Origin: Chloroflexota bacterium
GTDB lineage: Bacteria; Chloroflexota; Anaerolineae; J036; Brachytrichaceae
DNA: 64,000 nucleotides
Assembly: GCA_025354985.1 (NCBI GenBank)
Contig: JANXLU010000081.1
Coordinates: 1 to 64,000, forward strand
Reading direction: 5' to 3'
The notes under the pieces are model-generated. The model was given only the letters and a program-made list of their open reading frames with translations. It was not told the DNA's origin and did no database searches. The position numbers and the translations under genes were made by a program. Positions 45,455 to 55,200 of the stretch are shown one piece after another (within the stretch, counting starts at the first letter, position 1; the number at the start of each line of letters is the position of its first letter).

Positions 45455-46330
45455 TTACGTTTTCCAATAGGGTCTAAACCAGGCATCTTGCATGCGAATA
45501 TAGCGACGCGTGTCTTGTTTTATTTGTTCAGTTGCCTTGTCAATCGTCAGCGTGCCGGCAATCACATCGGCAAGCTCGCGATAACCCAGCGCGCTCATGC
45601 TGGGCAATGTCTTGATCGCCGAATTGTCCAACCCACGGCTATTTAGCCGTACGGTCAGTGACCGCACCTCGGCGAGCCAACCGCCATCCATCATAGCGGC
45701 GATGCGTGCGTCTGCACGCGCATAAAGCTCATCCCGGGGAAGCGCGACATTTTCGATCTGCAAATCCGTATCGTTCAAGGGTGATTTGCGTTGCAGGTCG
45801 CTCCACTTGGTGCCGGTCACTTCCATCACTTCAAGCGCCCGGATCACCCGGCGCACGTTACGTGGATCAATCGTGGTCGCAGCCTGTGGGTCACGCTGCA
45901 CCAGCTCGCGATTGAGCGCCTGAATCCCATGACGATCCGCAAGCGTTTCCCATTTGCGCCGGATCTCTTCATTTGGCGCAACTTCGGGCACCTGCCAACC
46001 CTCAATAACCGCGCGAATATACTGGCCGGTTCCACCCACCAATATGGGTGTTTTATCGCGATCCCGAATCTGCGCAATCGCACCGCGCGCCAGCTCCAAG
46101 TATTCTGACAGGGAAAATGTCTCGTGCGGTTCGCGCAGGTTGATCAAGTGGTGCGCCACGCGCTGTTGATCCGCGGGCGAGGGCTTGTTTGTGCCGATAT
46201 CCATGCCACGGTAAACATGTCGCGAATCAGCGGAAACGATCTCGCCATTAATCTGCAGCGCCAGCTCCATGGCACGCGCACTCTTGCCCACCGCTGTAGG
46301 GCCAATCACAATGATCAGTTTGGCTGGCAT
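45455..46330 (-). CDS. miaA: tRNA dimethylallyltransferase
   Basis: This 291-residue enzyme transfers a dimethylallyl group to adenine 37 of tRNAs that read UNN codons. The P-loop GPTAVGKS is at residues 9-16, followed by EIVSADSRHVYRGMDIGTNKP and VGGTGQYIRAVIEGW. The substrate DMAPP connects to isoprenoid metabolism (see the isopentenyl phosphate kinase). ATG at 46330 is used; upstream codons to 46360 do not add family sequence. Placement directly before the ManD-like gene is unusual. Confidence 0.93.
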   Translation of the reverse strand: MPAKLIIVIGPTAVGKSARAMELALQINGEIVSADSRHVYRGMDIGTNKPSPADQQRVAHHLINLREPHETFSLSEYLELARGAIAQIRDRDKTPILVGGTGQYIRAVIEGWQVPEVAPNEEIRRKWETLADRHGIQALNRELVQRDPQAATTIDPRNVRRVIRALEVMEVTGTKWSDLQRKSPLNDTDLQIENVALPRDELYARADARIAAMMDGGWLAEVRSLTVRLNSRGLDNSAIKTLPSMSALGYRELADVIAGTLTIDKATEQIKQDTRRYIRMQDAWFRPYWKT

Positions 46331-46362
46331 CACCCGATTGTAAATTGACTTGGAATGCACAA

Positions 46363-46389
46363 AGCCCGGTGGTGAAACACCACCGGGCT
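46363..46389 (-). terminator. Terminator of the Ig-repeat protein gene
   Basis: AGCCCGGTGGTG (46363-46374) and its perfect complement (46378-46389) enclose a 3-base loop. On the minus strand three T residues follow. It lies 35 bases after the stop codon at 46424 and just upstream of miaA. Confidence 0.75.
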
Positions 46390-46423
46390 CTATGTTATGC
46401 CCAAACGATCGTTAGCAGTTGTC

Positions 46424-48148
46424 TTATGGCAACAAATCTTCTAAACTGGCACCGGTAACCGGCAGCAGCGCAGAGGTAATGTTGACCGTGGCCGCACCTT
46501 CACCAAGCTTCTTTTTGTCCTTGTCAACAGACACCGCGCGCACGGTGTGTGCTCCTGCAGTTAGGTTTAGAGGCACGGCCAGTAACCAATCGCCACCTGC
46601 GCTACACGGTACGGTGCCGATCAAAGTCGTACCGTCAAAGACCTGCACCTGCGCATTTGGAACGCACTTGCCGCGCAACAATGCGCCAGCCTGCATGTTT
46701 CCACCGATGGGCGGGAGAATTGATGTCTCTGCAATTGCAACTGGCGCGGGCGTGGCTGCAGCTGCGCCAATGGTGATGGTTGCAGTACTTTCGCTTAGCT
46801 TTTTGCCATCTTTGTCAATTAACACGGCGCGAATCGTGTGCGCCCCGGCTGACAAGGTCGTGGGCAGGGCGAACGTCCAGTCACCGCCTTCGCTGCAAGG
46901 AACCGTACCAAGCAGGGTCGCACCATCAAAGACTTGAACTTGCGCATTTGGTACGCATTTGCCGCCAATTTGCGCACCCGGCAGCACGCCTGCGCCAGCG
47001 GGCACCACAATGGTGGTCGCAGCGGCCACCACGGGAACGGGCGTCGAAGCTCCAACTGAAACCGTCATGGTCGCCGTGCTCTCACTCAAAGTCTTGCCGT
47101 CCTTGTCAATCGAGACCGCACGAATCGTGTGTGATCCTGGCGCGAAGTTGGCTGGCAAATTGAACACCCAATCGCCACCCGCGCTGCAAGGAACCGTGCC
47201 GAGCAAGGTCGTGCCATCAAACACCTCAACCTGTGCACCGGGCACGCACTTCCCGCCAAGCGGCGCACCGGGTACGACGATTCCACCAATTGGGACCACG
47301 ATGCTTGTGGCGGTGGTCGGCGTCACAACGAGCTTCGGCGCGACCGTTGCAGCCGCAGCGATGACATCACCCAGCGTAAACGCAACCGGTGCGCCGACGC
47401 CGATGATGTTCCCCTTGTCATCACACTGCCGCAGGATAAACCTGTGTGCACCCGCAGCAAGTTTGGAAGCATCAAACGACCACGTGCCATCCGCTGCAGC
47501 CTTCAAGTCGGCCAGTAGCGTATTTTCATCAAACAACCTCAAGCATGCATTCGAGGCGGCAATGCCTTCGACGAGCCCGAGCTTGCCCAAGTCGATCTTG
47601 GCGCCGTCCTTCAGGCTTCCAATCATCGGAATAACAAAATCCGGAACAATCGCTTTGGCGATCACCGTGGGCACAACCACGGTGGGCACTGCAGTTGGCG
47701 GCGGCGGGGCCGGTGTCGGAGGAACAGGCGTTGGCAACGCGGCAAAGGGTGCTGCGGCAACGTTCACACTCAGTGGCGCGACGGACAATTCGCCGGCGCG
47801 ATAGCCATTGTTGTTGCCGCAAGACTTGATCGTGATACTGTGATTCCCGGCGGCAAGATCGGCCAAATACTTGAACGATCCGCCCGCATCCGCCACGGCC
47901 TGACCAATATTGCTCGGACCGTCAAAAATCAAAATACACTCGTTGGGTGCGGCCACACCGCTGATTTCGGTTGGCTTGCCGGCAATAGCCCCACTGACCT
48001 GATTCAGCCGCGCAGCGCCGGTGCCGATGCCACCCATCAGGAACGTGACAAGACAGCACAAAAGTGGTAGCAACAACAATGGAACCAACAGGGTCCAACG
48101 CCAGTAGTTACGCCATGCTGGGCAGTTTCTACACAATCTTGCTAACAT
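46424..48148 (-). CDS. Membrane-anchored protein with Ig-like repeats and LPVTG near its end
   Basis: This 574-residue protein has a membrane helix near residues 19-42 and a Pro-rich linker near 140-165. It contains at least five Ig-like or Big-type domains. Three of them, in the C-terminal half, are near copies with GKCVPxAQVxVFDG, LLGTVPCSxGGDW and HTIRAVxxDKDGKxL. Each holds one or two conserved Cys (GKCVP and VPCS), which could form a disulfide. The end is LLPVTGASLEDLLP, an LPxTG-like site without the usual hydrophobic tail. An AGGAG site lies 9 bases before the ATG. The gene starts 16 bases after the coiled-coil gene, so the two products likely work together at the cell surface. Confidence 0.7.
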   Translation of the reverse strand: MLARLCRNCPAWRNYWRWTLLVPLLLLPLLCCLVTFLMGGIGTGAARLNQVSGAIAGKPTEISGVAAPNECILIFDGPSNIGQAVADAGGSFKYLADLAAGNHSITIKSCGNNNGYRAGELSVAPLSVNVAAAPFAALPTPVPPTPAPPPPTAVPTVVVPTVIAKAIVPDFVIPMIGSLKDGAKIDLGKLGLVEGIAASNACLRLFDENTLLADLKAAADGTWSFDASKLAAGAHRFILRQCDDKGNIIGVGAPVAFTLGDVIAAAATVAPKLVVTPTTATSIVVPIGGIVVPGAPLGGKCVPGAQVEVFDGTTLLGTVPCSAGGDWVFNLPANFAPGSHTIRAVSIDKDGKTLSESTATMTVSVGASTPVPVVAAATTIVVPAGAGVLPGAQIGGKCVPNAQVQVFDGATLLGTVPCSEGGDWTFALPTTLSAGAHTIRAVLIDKDGKKLSESTATITIGAAAATPAPVAIAETSILPPIGGNMQAGALLRGKCVPNAQVQVFDGTTLIGTVPCSAGGDWLLAVPLNLTAGAHTVRAVSVDKDKKKLGEGAATVNITSALLPVTGASLEDLLP

Positions 48149-48164
48149 TTATTGACGCTCCTAG

Positions 48165-51100
48165 TTATTTGGCAATCAGAGCTTTCGCCCGTGCAATCCA
48201 GGATGCAAAGTCCGGCATTTTGGGTGGCTTGCGTGCGCCGATACAAATTTTTTCAAGCTGCTCCGCGCTAGCGGCCGCCAGCGCCTGATATGTGCAGATG
48301 CCTGCATCGTAAAGGCGCTTTTCATAGGTGTAGCCAACGCCTCCCAGCGGTTCAAAATCGTCCGGAGCAATGGCGCTCCAGATGCGCCCAACTGAATTGC
48401 TCTCGTTCGCGAGCTTGAGTGCGTCTGCGCGGGTGTCGGCAAAGGCTACCCGGATAAGATCCAAATCAGTCACGTTTAGGATGCGTCTGAAATCGGCGTC
48501 GCTTAGGTTGGCCAATTCCCAATATGTGCCGATATCGGAACTATACAACCGGGCTTCGAACACCGTGCCGATTCCCCTGACATCTGACAAATGCTGCGGG
48601 CACGCGGCTACCGTGGCGACCACGCCGGCTGGCAGGTTCGCGTTGGCGGCAACCTTGGCGGCGACCCCCGCGGCCTTCATGTCCGCGGTGCCGGTGGCGC
48701 CAAACTTGTTCGCCCCATAGGCCACGGCACTGACGACAACTGTGGGGGCAACCGAAACCAATTGATCCGGTGCGATTACCTGGGATGCAATCGTCGTGGT
48801 GACGGCGGGCGCTGCCGTTGCTGGATTCGCAACCAGCTTCATTTTCAACGCATCGCGGTCGGCCTGCAGGCTATTCACCTCGGCGCGCAGTGAACCGATC
48901 TGTGCATGCGCTTCTGCCAATGCCTTTTCACCGTCGGTTGCCTTGGTGCTCAATTCGCTTAGTTTTGTCTGCAAGATGGCCCCACCTGCAACCGCAGCGG
49001 CAAACTCCGTGGCTTTTCCGTTGAGGTCATTCTGCATTGCCGTATGCGCGTCCAGCGCGGCCAGCGCCTCCGACAGCGTTTTGGCATGATGAGCCTTGGC
49101 CTCTGCCAGCGCAGCTTCCTGTGCGCTCAAGTCGAGGTTGATTTTCTGCAGGCCGTTGACCTCGGCGCGCAGTGAACCGATCTGTGCATGCGCTTCTGCC
49201 AATGCCTTTTCACCGTCGGTTGCCTTGGTGCTCAATTCGCTCAGTTTTGTCTGCAAGATGGCCCCACCTGCAACCGCAGCGGCAAACTCCGTGGCTTTTC
49301 CTTTGAGGTCATTCTGCATTGCCGTATGCGCGTCCATCGCGGCCTGCGCATCCGACTGTGCTTTGGCATGCAGAGCCTTGGCCTCTGCCAGCGCAGCATC
49401 CTTTGCGCTCAAGTCGAGGTTGAATTTGGCGCCGGATTCCCCGGCCAGCTTGACATCTCCTTCGAGCTTGCCGATGCGTGCGCGCAGATCAGCCATTTCC
49501 ATGTCCTTGGCATTTAGCTGATTGGTCCACTTACTAGTGTCAGCCGCGAACTTCATATCCGCCTCAAGCTTCACCGCGCGATCATTTGCATCTGCCAATG
49601 CTTTGGTACTGGCATCCTTATCGCTCGTTGCGGCGCTAGTAGTCGCTTGTAACGCCGCACCGGCACCCGCGACCGCGGCTAGCGTGGCGACCGCAACTGC
49701 CGGTGAACCAGACGCAACGCTGGTCGCGGTCGCGGCGGGTGGTGCAAGGTCAGTTGGCAGCGATGAGTCCATTTGCATCGTCAAAGTCGGTGCACCTGTT
49801 GCGTGAACGGCCGCAAGCTTCGTCCTTAGTGCATCACGATCCGCCTGCACGCTGTTGACCTCGGCGCGCAGTGAACCGATTTGAGCATATGCTTCAGCCA
49901 GCGCCTTATCGCTATTTGTTGCCTTGCTGCTCACATCACTAAGTTTGGACTGAAGAATGGCCCCGCCCGCAACCGCGGCGGCAAACTCCGTGGCCTTGCC
50001 TTTGAGGTCATTCTGCGTTCCGGCGTGGGCGTTCAACGCCGTGTTCAAGTCCACCTGTACTTTCGCCAGCTGAGCCTTTGCATCGGCCAGCGCAACATCC
50101 TTTGCACTCAAATCAAGGTTATATCTGGCACTCGACTCCCCGGCCAGCTTGACATCCCCCTCGAGCTTTCCAATGCGGCCACGCAGATCGGCCAATTCCA
50201 TATCTTTGGCATTGAGCTGGTTGGTCCACTTGCCGGTGTCGCCTGCAGGCTTCAAATCCGCCTCAAGCTGCGCCGCCCGATCATTTGCAACAGCCAAGGC
50301 CTTTGCATTTGCTTCCTTCTCACCGGTAAATGCACTAATGGACGCAGTCAGCGCAGCGCCACCCACGGCTGCCGCTGCAACCTTCGCCATTTCGGCTTTC
50401 AGATCGTTTGCATGCACTTCCGCTGTCACCTTCGCGTCGGCATCGAGCTTGGCGAGCTTCGCCCGCAGGTCACTCAACTCGGAATCCTTCGCCGTCAATT
50501 GCGCGGTCCATTTGCTGGTGTCGCTGGCAATCTTCAGATCTGCCTCAACCTTGGCCGCACGAGCATTTGCGTCAATAAGTGCTTTCGAGGATGTATCACG
50601 ATCTCCCGAAAGCTTTCCGATGGTTGCGCTTAGCGCCGCGCCGCTTGCAGCTGCAGCGGCAGTTTTTGAGATCTCAATCTTCAAATCATTGGCATGCTTC
50701 TCCGCCAGCGCCTTCGCATCAGCGTCAGCCTTCGCCAAGCGGGCGCGCAAATCTGCGGCCTCGGTATCCTTAAACTTCACATCAGATGCAAATTTGAGCG
50801 TGTTGTCCGCGTGGGCAGTAAGAGCCGCTTCATGCATGGCGATCCTGCCATGGGCTTCTGCCAACGCGGCTTCCGCAGCCGCCCTCGCGGCATGCGCTTC
50901 ATTCATCTTGTGCTGCAACACCGCGCCACCCATCACCGCGGCGGCTAATTCGGCTGTTTTGGTTCCATGCGCCTGCACCGCAAACTCGTGCGCCGCAGTC
51001 AGGTTATCATGATGATGCTGAAGCTTGTTGTGCGAAAGGGTCAACGCAGCGTGCTGATCACCCAGCACTTTATGCTTGGCCTCCCATGCCGCGTGCCCCG

Positions 51101-51938
51101 CAAGCGCAGCATTGTTGTCGGCTTCCAGCTTGGCATACTTTGCGCGCAGGTCTGCGAGCTCCAGATCACGCGTCTTAACCGATGATTCAAAGGTCATCGA
51201 TTTGTCGCCATGCGTCTTGAGGTCGGCTTCAAGTAGCGCAATCCGTGCCCGCGCATCATTCAAATCTTTGAGCGAAGCAGCCTTCTCACCAGTCAGCTTG
51301 CTGATCGTCGTCTGCAACAGCGCGCCACCGGCCAGCGCAGCGGCGAGCTCACCAGCCCGGCTCTTAAGATCGCTTTGTGCGGTGGTGTGTAGCGCCAGGT
51401 TTGCACCGTGATCACCTTCAAGCTTGGCATAGCGCACCTTCCAATCTGCAATCTCGGCATCCCGAGCCTTGAGTTGAATGTCCCACTTACTGGTATCCGT
51501 GGCCGCCTTCAGGCTGGCATCCCGTTCAGCGGTAAGCCTTGCAATGGTCGCGGTCAACGCTGCGGAACCCGCCGCAGCCGCTGCGAGTTCCGCCACTCCG
51601 TTCTTCAGTTCGGTTGAAACCGACACGTGCTTGGCCTCCCAATCTTTGGCGCGCAGGGTCTGGTCTGCAGCCGTCTTTTGATGCAGCTTCAGATCGTTCT
51701 CAAGCGCCGCCCGGCCGGTGGTTGCCAGGTTAAGATCGGCCGTTGACTTGTCTAAGTTTGCACGTGCGGTCTTCAAGTCTGCCTGGGCCAGGTTTAACGA
51801 TGCTTGAGTTTCCTCATCGACATACTTTCTGCGTGCGAGGATAAAACTTATCAGCGCGTTAAGGAACCAACCCAAGAGAAAGAAGAGAATCGCGGCCAGT
51901 ATTGGAAATGTTCTGAGATAGTCGAGAAAGAAATTCAT
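48165..51938 (-). CDS. Membrane-anchored giant coiled-coil protein with tandem helix-hairpin-helix C-terminus
   Basis: This 1257-residue protein has a single membrane helix at about residues 11-35 and then roughly 1050 residues of Ala/Lys/Asp/Leu-rich coiled coil. Nine copies of an Ala/Gly motif (AAxxGGAxLxxxI) break the coiled coil at intervals of about 90-130 residues. The C-terminal 150 residues contain two related helical modules (LSDVRGIGTVFEARLYSSDI; FEPLGGVGYTYEKRLYDAGI), like DUF4332/helix-hairpin-helix units. The N-terminal anchor puts the rod on one side of the membrane; which side is uncertain. An AGGAG site and a TATAAT box lie upstream. It forms an operon with the Ig-repeat gene. 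Confidence 0.7.
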   Translation of the reverse strand: MNFFLDYLRTFPILAAILFFLLGWFLNALISFILARRKYVDEETQASLNLAQADLKTARANLDKSTADLNLATTGRAALENDLKLHQKTAADQTLRAKDWEAKHVSVSTELKNGVAELAAAAAGSAALTATIARLTAERDASLKAATDTSKWDIQLKARDAEIADWKVRYAKLEGDHGANLALHTTAQSDLKSRAGELAAALAGGALLQTTISKLTGEKAASLKDLNDARARIALLEADLKTHGDKSMTFESSVKTRDLELADLRAKYAKLEADNNAALAGHAAWEAKHKVLGDQHAALTLSHNKLQHHHDNLTAAHEFAVQAHGTKTAELAAAVMGGAVLQHKMNEAHAARAAAEAALAEAHGRIAMHEAALTAHADNTLKFASDVKFKDTEAADLRARLAKADADAKALAEKHANDLKIEISKTAAAAASGAALSATIGKLSGDRDTSSKALIDANARAAKVEADLKIASDTSKWTAQLTAKDSELSDLRAKLAKLDADAKVTAEVHANDLKAEMAKVAAAAVGGAALTASISAFTGEKEANAKALAVANDRAAQLEADLKPAGDTGKWTNQLNAKDMELADLRGRIGKLEGDVKLAGESSARYNLDLSAKDVALADAKAQLAKVQVDLNTALNAHAGTQNDLKGKATEFAAAVAGGAILQSKLSDVSSKATNSDKALAEAYAQIGSLRAEVNSVQADRDALRTKLAAVHATGAPTLTMQMDSSLPTDLAPPAATATSVASGSPAVAVATLAAVAGAGAALQATTSAATSDKDASTKALADANDRAVKLEADMKFAADTSKWTNQLNAKDMEMADLRARIGKLEGDVKLAGESGAKFNLDLSAKDAALAEAKALHAKAQSDAQAAMDAHTAMQNDLKGKATEFAAAVAGGAILQTKLSELSTKATDGEKALAEAHAQIGSLRAEVNGLQKINLDLSAQEAALAEAKAHHAKTLSEALAALDAHTAMQNDLNGKATEFAAAVAGGAILQTKLSELSTKATDGEKALAEAHAQIGSLRAEVNSLQADRDALKMKLVANPATAAPAVTTTIASQVIAPDQLVSVAPTVVVSAVAYGANKFGATGTADMKAAGVAAKVAANANLPAGVVATVAACPQHLSDVRGIGTVFEARLYSSDIGTYWELANLSDADFRRILNVTDLDLIRVAFADTRADALKLANESNSVGRIWSAIAPDDFEPLGGVGYTYEKRLYDAGICTYQALAAASAEQLEKICIGARKPPKMPDFASWIARAKALIAK
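48881..49344 (-). repeat. Recent 282-bp-period duplication inside the coiled-coil gene
   Basis: Bases 48881-49062 and 49163-49344 are 182-bp copies with only three differences, offset by 282 bp (94 codons, in frame). A more diverged third copy begins near 49862. The near identity at the DNA level shows recent expansion of the rod. Confidence 0.9.
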
Positions 51939-52039
51939 TGTTTACTCCTTACCAAGTATTTTGCGATTGCTGCTGCAAATCGACTTATGGGGGATCTTAC
52001 AACTTCTGGCGGAAATCTCACGAGAGACTCATCCAAATT

Positions 52040-52045
52040 ATTATA
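52040..52045 (-). promoter_or_regulatory. -10 box in the 300-bp gap before the coiled-coil gene
   Basis: The gap 51939-52239 has no gene. On the minus strand a TATAAT lies about 100 bases before the ATG at 51938, without a good -35. An imperfect inverted repeat (GGAAATTTTG and CAAAATTCC, 52122-52144) lies further upstream and could be an operator. No ECF-type promoter pair was recognised by eye. Confidence 0.4.
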
Positions 52046-52239
52046 GCGTCCAATCTTTACTTCTCATTAAGCTATCGTGACCAGTCCTGCAAATTTCCCC
52101 TGTGGGAGCGATGCAAAGGACGGAAATTTTGGCAACAAAATTCCAGATGAGCAATACTGTTTCGCGAAGACGTGCTTAAATAGCACTGCGTCGTGATTAC
52201 ACCAATAAACCTAAGTAGCATGGTTGACGCGCTTGTTTC

Positions 52240-55200
52240 TTAGCGCTTCACGACGGGCAAATACAGACCATTCTTGCTAGCTTGAATGTTTGCATAGCGC
52301 ACCAAGTTATTGCTGCTGTCGCCCACCACGATTCGATCCTGGGACAAATTGACAGTCACGTCAACCGGAAAATTGTAGCGCGCATCGGCGCCTTGTCCAT
52401 CCGCACGACCCGTGGCGCCAACCAATCCGGACACGGTCGCCATCTGGTTCGCAGCGACATTTATTCGGCGAATCACCTGGTTACCCGTATCCGCCACATA
52501 AGCATACCGCCCATCGGCTGTCAGTGCCACGCCATGCGGCTGATTTAGCCCCTTTGAAGAAGCAATGACAGTGCTAACCACGAAAGGAGACGCGGTCAAA
52601 TCAATTTTCAGGATCGCATTGCCAGCCGTGTCCGCAACCAGGGCAAATGTGCCATTACCCGGGATCGACACGCCATCCGGCGCGTTTAAGAGACCTCCTG
52701 AAGCAACATCCTGAATTTCGTTTGAATCGACCAACACGCGGCGCAGGCGATGCGCCAATGGCTCGGTGAAGTACACGGCCACGCCGTCCCAGCTGGCGGC
52801 CAGACCGCTTGGCCCCGACAAGCCACTGGCGATCGTGGTCACTTCCGTCGTTTTCACGTCCACCCGACGAATCGCATTGTTACCGGTATCCGCAACATAC
52901 ACATACTGTCCATCCGGGCTTACCGCCAGCCCGGCTGGGTTGTTCAGCTGTGAAGTCCCGATCAAGCCATTCTGTGCGCCTGGCGTGCCCGCCATGCCAG
53001 CAAGCGTCGTAACGACACCCGTCGTCAAATTAATCTTTCGAACAGTGTGGTTGCCGGTGTCAGAGACATAGCTAACCACGCCGTCCGGGCTGACCGCCAC
53101 CCGCGTCGGCGAGCGGAAGCCAGCGCTCCGGCCCTGGGCGTCATTGTTTCCGGGCGAGGCATCTGCATGACCCGCAATGGTGCCCATCGCGATATTGCCC
53201 GGTGTCGCATGGGGTCTATTCACCCGGAGCTTGGTTAGCGGGTCGCCAAGCAGGATGTAGGTGTTCATCGAATCACCCTTGATCGCAGCCTGTGCACCAA
53301 TATAGGCAGCGTTGACCAGCGCACCGATGGGTTGGGATTGATCTGCTGTAGTGTTTGCCCAAAGTTTGCCAAACAATCCAAAGGCCAGCCTGTTGTGATC
53401 TTGGATGTTGTCCCAACCGGACGAACCCCACACTGCCATTGCCGAGTTCGCGTTTCGGTGAAATTTTTCGTCAAGTGACGCCCCATTTGGCATTGGGCGG
53501 TCGATCCACGAAGTCGCACACGTAAATTCCAGCATGAACGGCATCCGCCCGTTGTTGTTGATCGTGTCCGGGTTATCGATGTTGTACAGCACAGGATCCG
53601 CCCAGACCGGCCAGTTTCCATGACCGCTGTAGACCGCGATTCCCTGTCCCTGACTCAGCAGTGGGCTTACCTGACTCTGAAAAACCCGCGCAGCAAGCGC
53701 TCCACCATCCGTCGCAGATGGCGGGATGACATAGTTCAGCCGGCCAATTTGAGTCCCGGCGGGCTGGCGTTGAATGATCTGCTCATTGGCTGCGGCAAAA
53801 TCGCCTGCAGAATCCGGTGTGAGATCCAAATTGTCCGCAAAGTAGCGCTGCTGAGTTCTCCATGCTCCGTTGTCAAACGAGCTCTCATACGAAATGATTT
53901 TGCCCACTACAGTGGTCAGCTGCGTCGTGTTAATGGCTGACAATCGGCCAATGTAAGCATCTGGCAGCGCATCATAGTCAATACTGCCATTGCCCAGATC
54001 ATAAATCGCGTCACAGCTCCACCGAACAAAGCAGGTATCACAGTCCGCCTCGCCAACTTCCGAGTCAACGTTTGCCAAATAGGTCGGCACATAGGTCGAA
54101 TTGACGTAGTCCACGTCATATAGGCCGGTGTTCCAGTCAAAATCACGGGTTAGGCGGTTTAGAGGATCGTAACTGCTGTCGCCCACCAGGGTCACAGCAA
54201 TCGGCTTAACAGACCATGTCGCATACGCATAGCGCAGGAAGTTCCGAATTGACTCGGCATCCAGATCCCCCGTGCCATACCAATCATACAAACGGTCAAC
54301 TGGAACGATCTGTGGTTTGTAGCCCTGGTCTTGCCTAAGTTTGCGCAACGGTTCCACCGGACCAAGCAAGCTCGCATGCGCGATATACACAGCGTTGCCG
54401 GCGCGCGGCGTCGCCAGGTCCTCCCAGTTTCCATATTTGGCCACCGTCGGAAACGCAACCGTGGAGGGAATCATGACAAAATAGTCGCGGTCACCCGGGG
54501 ACTGAAAGTCTGCCCCCACCATGCTCACCACCGTTGGACTGGCAGGATCGGTGACGTCATAGACGCTTGATCCTGTGGGCAAATTTGCAAGCCGGTAACT
54601 CGATGCGCCTGCAAGCGTATGCAGTCGAACACCTGGCGAGGTTGCGAAAAAGGACAGGTTCACCAATCGACTCCAGCGCACGCGCTGCACCAACAGCTGT
54701 TCAATTTCGCCAGCGACCGGAGGATTGTTTACGTGAATGGTTCCTGCGCTGGATGTGCTAGTGAGTGCAGCGTCAGGCATCGTCCAATTCCCTAGTCCGG
54801 ACCCGGTAAAGGTGGCAATGGAAAGCCCAACAAATACCGATACCGAATACGTGTGTATGTTCTGGCGTACGGCATCCACACTGACTGTAGTGGGTCCGAC
54901 CGCGGGTAAAACATTTGCAATGGTAAACGGGTAATCGCGAATTGAAGGGTCCGACGGTGCGACAACGTTTGCGCTGTACCAGTGATCACCAGCGGCCCCG
55001 GCGTATTTGGGATAGTACAGTTTAGTTTCACGCCAGGCACCCAATTCGTATGCAGTTGTTCTGGGCGAAGGTGCCGGAACCGTACCGCTGGCCGCCATCC
55101 GCAGACCCGCACCATTGTCAACAACCAGCCAATAGGTTGAGGTTGTATTAAAACGGTCTCCTGCGACCGGAGCGTAAAACCGCATTTGACCGCCCGAAAT

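Noticed and set aside
50149-51012. Ala/Ser-rich plus-strand frame of 287 codons
   Set aside because: It is the complement of the coiled-coil gene, whose Ala/Lys-rich codons leave the opposite strand open.
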